Shown here piece after piece: positions 13,030 through 22,189 of a DNA stretch of 64,000 nt. Both the position numbers and the translations under genes were made by a program. Below the pieces are notes generated by a model, which saw only the letters and a program-made list of their open reading frames with translations, was not told the origin of the DNA and made no database searches. Source of the stretch: Hippophae tibetana (Eukaryota > Streptophyta > Magnoliopsida > Rosales > Elaeagnaceae); NCBI GenBank assembly GCA_037013495.1, contig CM072801.1:14809501-14873500 (forward strand), written 5' to 3'. The first letter of the stretch is position 1. Every line of letters starts with the position of its first letter.

Positions 13030-13895
13030 CTATGACCACACATGTAATATTGAGGAAGCATGTTGTACCTTGTTCCTGAATGAGATGATCAACTCATGGC
13101 ATGCAATATTGGTTGAGAATGCTTTAACTGGTTTGTGACCAAGGTGATCAACTTTCTCTCGAGTGTCAAAGCACTCTACCAGGTTCCTGGCTGAGGTGAT
13201 TAACTCATGACATGCAATATTGAGGGAGAGTTTTCTACTTGGTCTATGATTGAGGTGATCAACTCTCTCCTAAGTGTCAGAATGCTCTACCTAGTTCCTA
13301 ACTGAGATTATCAACTCGTGATATGTAATATTGGGGGAGAGTACTCTACCTGGTCTGTGATCGAGATGATCATCTCTCTGACACTCCATAAGAGAGATGA
13401 TCACCTCGATCACAGACCAGGTAGAGTACTCTCTCCCAATATTGAGGGAGAGATTTCTACTTGGTCTATGACTGAGGTGATCAATTCTCTCCTAAGTGTT
13501 AGAACGCTCTACCTAGTTCCTAACGGAGATTATTAACTCGTGATATGTAATATTGGGGGAGAGTACTCTACCTGGTCTGTGATCGAGGTGATCATCTCTC
13601 TCATGGAGTGTCAGAGCGCTCCACCTAGTTCCTGACCAAGGTGATCAACTCGTGACATGTAATATTAGGGGAGAACGTTTTACTTGTCTTAAGTGTCAAA
13701 GCGCTTTATCTGGTTCTTGACCGAGGTGATTAGCTCGTGACATGTAATTTTGGGGAAAAGCATTCTACTTGGGCTATGATCGAGGTGATTAACTCTCTCT
13801 TAAGTGTTAGAGTGCTCTACTTAGTTCTTGACAGAGGTGACTAACTCGTGACATGTAATACTGAGAGAGAGCATTCTACCTAGTCTATAACCGAA
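13030..13895. repeat. Tandem array between pol and the opposite-strand gene of E1
   Basis: About eight copies of a unit of roughly 113 bp, itself made of two diverged halves of about 55 bp. Each half carries the core GATCAACTC or GATCATCTC followed by an element like AGAGTACTCTACCTGGT. Copies differ by substitutions. The same unit occurs at the matching place in E2 (54551-55168), so it is an inherited part of the family. Confidence 0.85.
13327..13442. repeat. Long foldback inside the E1 tandem array
   Basis: Positions 13327-13379 and 13391-13442 are inverted copies of one array unit of about 52 bases, with two mismatches and a spacer of about 12 bases. A transcript would fold into a long hairpin. 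One unit of the array has evidently been inverted. Confidence 0.85.
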
Positions 13896-13899
13896 ACAT

Positions 13900-15810
13900 A
13901 CTAGAAACAATTTTCATCGTGATCAACTATAACCACTCCTACCCCATCGCCATTGAAGTTGTGCGCATCGTTAATGAATGCCTATTAGGATAGACTTTCT
14001 CTTTGATTCATGCCATATACTTCCGCTTCTACCTCATCACTGGTAACCTTTGGTGATTCACTCAACTCAACCATAGACTCTACCACCATTTGTCCCATAA
14101 TGGAGGTTCTAGATCTATACTTGATATCGTACTCTCTCAACTCTATGGAAATTTGTGTCAATCTCCCTATGAATTCTAACCTCGTCAATACATTCTTAAG
14201 TGGCTAAGAGGTAAGTACTATCATTGTGTGCAAGCTAAAGTAATGTTTGAGCTTTCATGCCATCATTTTCAAGGCAAAAGCTAACTTGTCGATTGTTAGG
14301 TACCTACTTTGGGCGTTTATCAGAATTTGGATGATGTAATAGATAGGGTGTTAGACCTTATTTCTTTCAGCTAGGAGTACAACATTACATGTCTGGAGGC
14401 AATGGCCAAAAAATATTGTTTAATTCCTTGAAAGGCTTTGTCGCAATCCTCGTTCCAAAAAATCGATGTGTTTTTCCTCAATATTTTTAAAAATGGAAAA
14501 CACTTATTCGTGCATTTGAGAAATGATCTGTTTAATGCCACTATTCCTTTGTTCAATTGCTAAATCTCCTTCAAACTGGTAGGAGGCTTCATGTTGACCA
14601 GGGCTTGTATCTTGTTTGTGTTGGCCTTAATTCCTCGTGCAAATATAAGATACCCCAAGATTTTTTTGAAGAAACACCAAAAACACTTTTTTTTAGGGTT
14701 AAGTCTTATACCATACCTTCGGATTACGGAAAATATTTCCTCCAATTCTTTGACGTGGTTTACTAGCTATGTTGACTTTACCACCATGTCATTTACATAT
14801 GCCTCTAGATTTCTTCCCAATTGGTCTAAATACATCTTATTGACGAGGCATTAGTACGTGGCCCTCTCATTCTTCAACTTAAATGGCATTCTGGTATAAC
14901 AAAAGGTCCATTCCTTAGGGAAGAAAGATGTTTTCTCCTCGTCCTCTAGGTGCATTCTGATATGATGGTAACCAAAATATGCATCCAAGAAACTCATCAA
15001 GTCAAAACCGGTGATGGAATCAACCAGCTGATCAATACTTGGAAGGGTAAACAAATCTTTTGGACATGCATCATTTAAGTCTGTAAAGGCCATGCATATA
15101 TGGGGTGATTCACAAGCCTACCTTTTTCACCAGCACCACATTTGACAACCAAGTGAGGTAGTTTACCTTTCTAATAATCTCCATCTATTTAATATAGATG
15201 ACCTGACTTTTAATCACCTCATTCTTTTCTCTAGGGAATTTTCTCTTTCTTTACTTAACATGTCTAGCTTTCATATCAACATTCAACATATGCACTATGG
15301 GTCAATCCCAGGCATATCTGTAGGCCTTTATACTAGGACTTCAAAATTCGCTTTTAGGAATCGAGATAGTTGTTCCCTAACATTTATTGCCAAGTTTGTG
15401 CTTAGCCTTAGAAAGCGATCTTTCTTTTTTCTCCAATTGGTAGATCTCTCACCTCATTTAAGTTGACAGACTCTACTAGACAACATCTCTTGGCCTTTTT
15501 TTAGAAGGCCTATGTTGTGGTTGCTACTTGGGAGTGACCTCTTTCATAGTGGCATTATAACAACTTCAAGCTTTTTCCTAATCTCTTATTATTTCCTTTA
15601 TGTCTTCCTTAACCGAATATTTGATGACTTGGTGGAAGGTGGATGAAACCGTTTTCATCTTGTGTATCCATGGCCTGTCCAGGATGGCATTGTAGTGAGT
15701 TAGGACATCAATTACCACAAAATTGGTCATCACTATAGATCCCTTCCCCATGACAGGTAACACCATGGTTCCAATTGCAAAGGTGGTGCTACTGTTGAAT
15801 CCCACCAAGG
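13900..15810 (-). pseudogene. E1 pol remnant: protease, reverse transcriptase, start of RNase H
   Basis: Minus-strand blocks in order: protease region at 15578-15808 (VGFNSSTTFAIGTMVLPV, VIDVLTHYNAILDRPWIH); reverse transcriptase at 14851-15093 (FTDLNDACPKDLFTLPSIDQ, FLDAYFGYHHIRMH) and on to 14560; connection at 14371-14556 (FWNEDCDKAFQGIKQYF); RNase H start at 13905-14188. The active-site motif near 14783-14800 reads YVND, so the first catalytic Asp is Asn, and several stops and frame changes occur. Pol ends abruptly inside RNase H, where the tandem array begins; the rest of RNase H and all integrase are missing. The sequence type is Ty3/gypsy, Tat-like. It is not functional. Confidence 0.88.
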
Positions 15811-16345
15811 GTAGCTCTCAGGCACTTAGGAGCATTAAACTTGGTTGAGGGCTAATCGTGCTCTATTTCATCATAAAAGGGGAAGACATATAATTGATTA
15901 CAATCTCTATCCACATCATAGGATGCCTTACCCTTGTCTAGCCTTTTATTGGCCATTTTTAGGGTTTGGTCTTGCTTTCTATTAGCTTTCTCTAATACCC
16001 AAAATCATGCATCCTAGGAGAGGGTCACCTTTAACTGTGTTCTTACCATATGTAGGCTCAAGCACAACATGATCTAGCTCAATTCCACTAATAAGGTTAG
16101 TGGCTCAACCCTCAGGGGCACCTAGACCTGACTGCGATTGTAGTTCCCTATTTTCGTGCTTGATATCCTCGAGCTCTCTTCTTAGCTCAAGAAGTTGACA
16201 TTCTACCTCTTGAAGGGATTGGTATCCACTTTGGCCTCATTACGGGTTGGCAAGATGTGGTCCTATGCCAATAATGCCTCATCATTCCCTAGTCTCAATG
16301 TTCCTACCATTATGGCCATGATTCTGGGGAACTATGCTCGTCTAC
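15811..16345 (-). other. Degraded E1 gag-protease linker
   Basis: The minus strand continues the polyprotein upstream of the protease, but only scattered readable pieces remain, with many stops. E2 keeps a recognisable gag at 49680-49967 that E1 lacks, so most of E1 gag has been deleted or replaced around the nested LTR. Confidence 0.5.
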
Positions 16346-18084
16346 TGATGAGTGCTTAAAAAATACTAAAATTATCATGATTTGTACTTTAATTGATTAA
16401 ATAGATTTATATTTTTATATAAATTTGTCTTTTCGGAATCACAGGTATTTTTATTGTTATTTAGGTATTTTTATTCAAAAATAACTTAAAGATATGAAGA
16501 AAAATATTGGAGACAATACATCACAAATATATTGAGAAAAGAAATGAAAAAAAGTCAAAAATATGGAATTTTTTTGGACAAAATGGGTCAAAAATGGCCA
16601 AAATCCCACGCATACCAACACCCGCAACTGCCCATCACATTGATTCCTACGCATACCCGCGCAGAGCCACCCAGTCCTATTGAGTCTCATGCACAACATT
16701 CTGTCCATGTCGAGTCCCGTGTGCAACATCCAGTCCGCGCACGCCAACTGTCCTTTACCATTTGTCGAGATTTTTGCGCCCCATATGCGTGCCAACTTGT
16801 CCAAACGTATCCAAATTCAAATTTTGAAATATTTTTCCCCCTTTATTAGCTTTTTTCTCACCTATAAAAGGACTCTCTTCTCCCATTGTAAAACACACAA
16901 TTTTTTGTGCACTTTCTCTCTAGAAAGTTTTCATGTTTTTTAGTTTTTAGTTTTTAAGTTCTTCTCTTTTTGAGAAGAAGTTAGCTATATTTTTATAAAT
17001 TTTTAATTTTTGATTCAATAAACAGATATTCAAATCTGTTTGGAGGTTTTCCAACAACAAAATTAACATCAAATTAGTGTAAGGATTTTTTTAAGGTATA
17101 ATTTTAATAAATTTTTTACAATTATCTTTTTATATTTTATTCTTATATGTTATATTTAATTTATCTGTGATTAAATTTAACATATCTGGCTATTTATAAA
17201 TATGATATAATAATAACGTTGTTATACTTACGAAATATTAAATAGGTAAAACATTTCTAAAAAATAAATTGATTTTTTTATTCAAGATTTTATATTAAGT
17301 ATGTTAGAGAGAAATATATTATTTTTCATTACAAACTTAAATCTGAAAATTAAATTATAAGGTTTAATTTTCCGGTTTGATTTAGAGTAGTGCTCTTTTA
17401 TTTGTTGGTACAATCGCTCAATAGTTAGAATAAAACTCTATTTCAAAAAATATTATAAGAACTGATATTTGAAAATGTATTGACAACATATTTTCAATTA
17501 TGGTTTTAAAACTTAAAAGTTAATACTTAGATAATTAAATTCTTAGGTTTAATTTAGACATTTTAAATAAAGTTTAAAATGTCTAACTCTATCAAATGTG
17601 GCATTTAAATGATTCATTTTCAACCTCTTAGAAAAAATGAATTAATTTAAGTAAGCAAATTAGTTATCGACCCTACCTATAGGTGTTAAGTGATTTGTTT
17701 AATTAACAAAGAATATCTAACCCCACCAAAGGTGTTATTCATATAAAAAAGAGATGATCAATAAATATCAATTTATATCTTTAATAAGCTAAATAATATA
17801 AGCAAATATAATTAACTTAATTATTATATCCTTATATATTTCACCGTTATAAATGATAAATATTTGCATTATTGTTTGTTGAATTCATATCTATGTTTAT
17901 TTATATTATGTCATTAGATTAGAACACAAAAACCAAAATATCGTGACATGATATTTAAGATTTAATTTCATTTTAAAAGTTTGAATAATAAATTAAAAAT
18001 CACATATATTCCTTCCTTAGATCGACCTTAGGAGTATACTTATCATTTTCTATAAAATAATTCGTGCACTTGTAAGAGTTTTAC
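16346..18084 (+). repeat. Nested gypsy-type LTR, probably solo, inside E1
   Basis: About 1.74 kb, starting TGATGAGTGC and ending near TTTTACA. It has a TATA box (CCTATAAAAGG, about 16861-16871) with a following leader, and short blocks near its 3' end resembling the end of the gypsy LTR at 39920-39984 (ATTCGTGCACTTG against ATTCGTACACTTG). No internal retrotransposon sequence accompanies it, as expected for a solo LTR left by recombination. I saw no matching 5-bp target duplication, so the ends are approximate. Confidence 0.5.
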
Positions 18085-18233
18085 AAATAATAAAACAAAA
18101 GAGTATTGACATGATCGGTATTTGTAATGATGGTCTTACAACTCATCATCACTTACTAAGTCTCTCTCTAAGAATTTGGGGTAAATCCTTGAAAATATTA
18201 AGTCATAAGCCAAAGTTCGACCTTCGAGTTTGA

Positions 18234-18254
18234 GCCCCACGGTGAGCACCAAAA
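18234..18254 (-). other. Primer-binding site region of E1
   Basis: Directly inside the 5' LTR the minus strand reads TTTTGGTGCTCACCGTGGGG. This T-TGG(C/T)GC...CCGTGGGG form is typical next to the 5' LTR of Tat-like gypsy elements, where minus-strand DNA synthesis is primed by a tRNA. E2 has the related sequence at 32045-32066, more diverged. I do not assign the tRNA. Confidence 0.6.
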
Positions 18255-18630
18255 TGGTGAGATTGGTCTGATTTGTAAAGAGAAAAGCTAAAAAGAAGTT
18301 AGAGAATTTTGTAAAATGTGTGAATCTCTTATGAGATCCATGTATATATAGAGCATTACATGTACACGTATCGCTTACATATGGGGTATATGTCACAGTG
18401 TATTAGAATGGTGTAAGAGTAAAAGAAAATACATTAAAAGCTTGAAGTTGACCACATCATGGTTCGGTCTAAATGTCAGTCTTCCAACACCAAAGCTCCT
18501 ATGTCTAGACAAACTCATACTACTTGTATTATTGTGGGCATGAGCACAAATAAGTCCTTTTAGGATGATTCGTCTAATGGTTCGAATTGTTAGTTAAATT
18601 GGGTTTCGAGTCGATTCATATGTTCAAACA
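18255..18630 (-). repeat. 5' LTR of E1
   Basis: 376 bp. On the minus strand it starts TGTTTGAACATATG, has a TATA-like CTATATATACATGG around 18340-18353, and ends CTCACCA before the primer site. It pairs with 8855-9226. Confidence 0.85.
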
Positions 18631-18689
18631 TGTGTCATTCACCAAGTAGTCTTTTGCAATGAATTTTTTTTTTCATTTCAAGTCACAAA

Positions 18690-18695
18690 TTTATT
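18690..18695 (-). terminator. Candidate polyadenylation signal for the small peptide gene
   Basis: AATAAA on the minus strand, about 25 bases after the stop codon at 18720, followed by a run of A. Such a hexamer is common by chance in AT-rich DNA, so the support is limited. Confidence 0.35.
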
Positions 18696-18719
18696 CATAC
18701 TAAGTACTAAAAACAAAAA

Positions 18720-19034
18720 CTATTGAATGAAACATTGTGTAAATTCTTTAATAAAACACAACTTATATAAATCGATAACATGTTTGTATTTTTTCCAACA
18801 AATGGATTCAGAAATCTTAGCGCAATGTATAAATCTTATGGGATGTCTCAAGTATGGAAACATTTCTTTCAAAGACAACATCTTCATTGGTATCGAATTT
18901 AAGGATAATTGAGAGGATGAAGAAGATGTATTATTGCCCTTCACAACATAATTACCTGCTAAGATAAAATTAATAATAATTATTATCATAATGATAATTT
19001 TACTATACCTACTAATAACAATCTCTCCTTTCAT
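18720..19034 (-). CDS. Candidate small secreted cysteine-patterned peptide, 104 residues
   Basis: I do not recognise a family. The predicted protein has a basic start, a strongly hydrophobic segment at residues 13-27 (KIIIMIIIIINFILAG) that looks like a signal peptide or anchor, a short Ser/Asn-rich linker (34-47), and a C-terminal module with exactly four Cys at 71, 79, 93 and 101: C-X7-C-X13-C-X7-C. The symmetrical spacing in a helix-compatible sequence suggests two disulphide-linked helices, which is inference. It differs from the C-X3-C pairs of alpha-hairpinins. A TATA-like sequence lies about 80 bases upstream and AATAAA about 25 bases downstream. The gene lies just beyond the E1 5' LTR and overlaps no recognised element. 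Against it: single short exon, AT-rich DNA, no homologue I can cite. It could be a chance frame. Confidence 0.4.
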   Translation of the reverse strand: MKGEIVISRYSKIIIMIIIIINFILAGNYVVKGNNTSSSSSQLSLNSIPMKMLSLKEMFPYLRHPIRFIHCAKISESICWKKYKHVIDLYKLCFIKEFTQCFIQ

Positions 19035-20049
19035 AATTTCTTTTATTCTTCCGGATGAATATATGACTATTTCCCTTCTCCTCGTTTATCTGCAACTTGC
19101 ATACTCGCGCAGATATAAATAGGGGATAAATTATACATTAGGTCAGGGGGAGTGAATCCCTATTAATTTTTTCATTATTGATATTTATTTAATTTTAAAT
19201 CGCATTTTTTAAAACTTAATTAAAAGACTTCTAATAGTAAATATTTCTATACTATTAAATAAAAAATTTATTACAAATAAAATTTAAGAAATAATTGGTT
19301 GGTGGAAATTAGTAGAGAAAAACATTATTAGATAATGTGATGCTCTTATTAATTTAATTAATTATTATTTTATAAAAAAAGTAGTAAGCAAGTGTTTTTT
19401 TTTTAAATTATTATACTTATATTTCAACTCATTGACCTAGATTAATGTATAATTTATTATAAATAGTGTGATGATATTATCATAATTTAAATTATTATTA
19501 TTTAAATATAGTTATTAATGATAATTATATTCAATATTAATGATAATATTGTATTATTAATAATGAAATTAATTTTTTTAGTATTAAAAATATTATGATA
19601 GTACCATTATATTATATATATTTATATATTAATCAATTTTTACTCTGACGTTTGAGGTATTCTTCGAGATAAGTACATATTGGTTCACCTTAAATATCAG
19701 TTTGTACATTGTACCTTTTTACCTTCTCTAAGAGAGCACTTTTCTATTTACTTGTTACTTTACTAAATTATTTTACTATAAAACTAAGATTTAGCTTGCT
19801 AGCTAGGCCAAGAATCATTAACAAATTAATATTAATTATATGCAGCAAATAGAAATATATCAGAAGTTTTGGCAAAAAGTTAAAAGATATATTTTGTATG
19901 AGAATATTTTGTATATATATAATTGCATATATATGACCAATAACAGCTCGAGAAATTGAAGATTGGAGTTGAGAATGTATCGATTGTGCTCTCCTTTATA
20001 AGTATTTTTTGTTTATACCCTTCATCTTTCCCATGTAACATGTAGTTAG
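19035..20049. other. AT-rich spacer before the Copia element
   Basis: Apart from the TATA-like box I see no gene or structured repeat. Long runs of A/T-only sequence fill 19160-19640. Confidence 0.6.
19113..19121. promoter_or_regulatory. TATA-like box near the small peptide gene
   Basis: ATATAAATA on the plus strand, TATTTATAT on the minus. It stands 79-87 bases upstream of the ATG at 19034. The better match to a TATA box (TATAAATAGG) is on the plus strand, pointing away from the peptide, so its assignment is uncertain. Confidence 0.3.
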
Positions 20050-20273
20050 TGTTGGTGTGTGCTATAACAGTGGCAGACACAAATGCTCAATGGAATAAAA
20101 CATTGAGCAGACAATAATATTAGTGGAGCCATAAAATCTGGATGTGCAGGTTTTATGGTTATTGTTTAATTTTCGTTTTCCTTATATACATATATTGTAA
20201 ACTCTTGTAAAAATAGAACAGAAATAATAATGAAATATACTGATAATTATCAGAGAAATACAATATTTTGACA
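20050..20273 (+). repeat. 5' LTR of the 5.65-kb Copia element
   Basis: Starts TGTTGGTGTG and ends TTTTGACA, followed directly by the primer site. CTTATATACATATATT near 20180 may serve as TATA box. Confidence 0.95.
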
Positions 20274-20337
20274 TGGTATCAGAGTAGGATATTGCTAACT
20301 AATGAACTACCTGCTGATTTATGATGAAACTACCATT

Positions 20338-20545
20338 TTTTGATTGCTGATTTGCAAATTTGCAGATTTGCTGATTTCTGATTTTTGAATTCTGAATTCT
20401 GATTTCTGAATTCTGATTTCTGATTTCTGGTGTGGCTGCTGTTTTCTGATTTTTGCTGATTGTGGCTGCTGATTTCTGTTTTGCTGATTGTGGCTGCTGA
20501 TTTCTGTTTTTTGCTGATCTCTGAATCTGTTTCTGGGGTGGTCAT
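20338..20545 (+). repeat. TTTCTGA/GCTGATT-rich degenerate repeat in the Copia leader
   Basis: Short motifs such as TTTCTGA, TTCTGAA and TGTGGCTGCTGA recur imperfectly. The leader also repeats AACGCAGAAGAAGCTGCG-like blocks at about 20820-21070 and has a 22-base A tract at 21135-21156. The frames through these repeats on either strand are low-complexity and not considered genes. Confidence 0.8.
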
Positions 20546-21188
20546 TTTGATTTCTAGAGTGGCCATTTCTGATCTCTCGACACTTTCCACCATCAGTTTC
20601 CTTTCTGAAAAAAAAACAGAACACAACGAGAAGGAACTGCAGTTGGAGTCACAGATTGTTCGCAGTCTATCTACGTAGCCGTGGGCAAACTGCACCAGTT
20701 TCCTGACTCTATGAAACTTGAAAAACAGCAACATATAATTTGTGGTTTGTCTATGTACGTGTAGCTGGTAGGTCTATCTGTAGTTATGGGTAACCATACT
20801 GTTCTTCTAAGCTCGGACAAGCTTGGAACGACATGGAACTGCACAAAAGCTGAGGAACGCAGAAGAAGTTGGTTGAGTAACGTAGAAGAAGCTGCGTGAA
20901 TCTAGCTGAGAAGAAGCACAGAGGTTGCATGAAGGAAGAGTTGCTGTGAAACCACGCAGAAGAAGAAGTTGCGCTGAGGAACGCAGAAGAAGCTGCGTGA
21001 ATCTGGCTGAGAAGAAGCTGCGCGACTCTTGGAACTGGTTTAGGGTTAGAAACGCGTAGAAGAAGCTGCGCTAATTTGTAAATTTTTTTTTTAGGGTTAC
21101 GGTTTTTTCTTTATATAGTGTACGAACGAAGTGTAAAAAAAAAAAAAAAAAAAAAAGGAAAAACGGAAGGAAAAAAATTTTAGATTTC

Positions 21189-22070
21189 ATGGCAGAATCT
21201 AGAGATTTAACTACCAATTTCGTGTTGGAAGATTTGATGGCGAAAATGACGGAAGTTCTAACTAGAGCTCAGATCAGCTCACAACCTCCGCCAACTGAAG
21301 CGTCGACTGCTCCCATTAGTATCAAGTTGGGAGGATCCAACTATGCCTTGTGGTCCCAGGTGGTGGAGATGTATATCTCTGGCAAAGATAAACTGGGATA
21401 TATTAATGGGGATTTTCCTCAACCTGTTGAAACCGACCCCTTATTTAGGAGATGTCGTACTGAAAACGCCATTGTCAAAGGATGGTTGATCAATTCGTCC
21501 TTAGGGAAGAGGTCAACGGATCCACCCACTTGTTTCGTACGAGTAACTTGACGGCGAAGATCATATACTTGAGACGTGTCTGTCCCATCATAGTAAGTGG
21601 TAGCCACCGAATCCCAAACCTGTTTCGCAGTTGGGAATCGGATAAAATTTGCAATTAAGGAGGGGTCCATCGTACAGGAAGATCGAGTGTATACCTTCCT
21701 CGATGGACTTGATGATAGATTGGATAAAACTCGAAGTGATGTGCTTCAGATCAAACCATTCCCTACGGTGGAACAAGCCTACGGATTCGTCCGTAGGGAA
21801 GAGGTCAGGCAGACCGTGATGATCACAGGTGTAGATACGACACCCGGAGCTGTTATGGCTTTTAAAGGGGTCAAGGGACATCATAACCTAATGCCACCAA
21901 AAACAGGAACTTCCTTGGGTAGCAAGAAATCCACGGGAAATCCACCATCTCTTGACATGAAATGTGGCCATTGTGGAAACTCCAAACACACCCGTGAAAA
22001 CTACTTCAAACTACATGGGTATCCAGAATGGTGGAATGATCTTCAAGCACGAAAGAAACGGGACACTACT
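21189..22070 (+). pseudogene. Copia gag with internal inversion and damaged zinc knuckle
   Basis: The nucleocapsid precursor starts at the ATG at 21189 (MAESRDLTTNFV) and follows the plant Copia gag pattern (IKLGGSNYALWSQVVEMYI, VKGWLINS). At about 21493 it leaves the normal sequence; 21516-21671 is gag in inverted orientation (minus strand MDPSLIANFIRFPTAKQVWD). Normal orientation resumes with QEDRVYTFLDGLDDRLDKTR. About 40 expected codons between these blocks are missing. The zinc knuckle at about 21961-22003 reads C-X2-C-X4-H-X4-Y, so the last Cys is lost. Gag is not functional. Confidence 0.88.
21493..21671 (-). other. Templated micro-inversion in the Copia gag
   Basis: Positions 21516-21671 encode gag only on the minus strand. 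Directly before them, 21493-21515 matches 21785-21807 at 22 of 23 positions, so a piece from further downstream was copied into the breakpoint. This is the signature of template switching, probably during reverse transcription, rather than simple recombination. Confidence 0.85.
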
Positions 22071-22189
22071 GGGCGAGCAGTTGTGGCTACCAATAATGCC
22101 TCACTATCCCTTACTTCTCAAGCCGAATCTTCCCAAGATCCAGGTATTTCAAGTAAAGCATTTCACATCTCTACTCGTAATGAGAAAGA

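Larger units (their letters stand above)
8855..18630 (-). mobile_element. E1: Tat-like Ty3/gypsy element with an opposite-strand gene
   Basis: Two similar direct repeats of 372 and 376 bp, each starting TG and ending CA, bound the element. The flanking 5-mers TATGT (8850-8854) and TGTGT (18631-18635) could be a target duplication with one change. On the minus strand the order is LTR, primer site, leader, (gag largely lost), protease, reverse transcriptase, partial RNase H, tandem array, then a gene on the opposite strand, then the 3' LTR. Extra genes between pol and the 3' LTR, sometimes antisense, are known in the Tat branch of plant gypsy elements. A foreign LTR is nested at about 16346-18084. 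E1 is decayed throughout and lacks integrase. E2, at about 31970-59100, is a relative with the same layout. Confidence 0.85.

Noticed and set aside
14010-14854. Plus-strand frames of 65-87 codons
   Set aside because: Antisense shadows of the E1 reverse transcriptase on the minus strand.
16475-16943. Frames of 87-109 codons on both strands
   Set aside because: They lie in the U3/promoter part of the nested LTR and overlap in both directions without family features.
19880-20080. 66-codon minus-strand frame
   Set aside because: Its start lies in the Copia 5' LTR and it has no recognisable feature.
20319-20734. Overlapping frames on both strands in the Copia leader
   Set aside because: They translate the TTTCTGA/GCTGATT repeats (Gln/Asn/Ser/Lys repeats) and are low-complexity.
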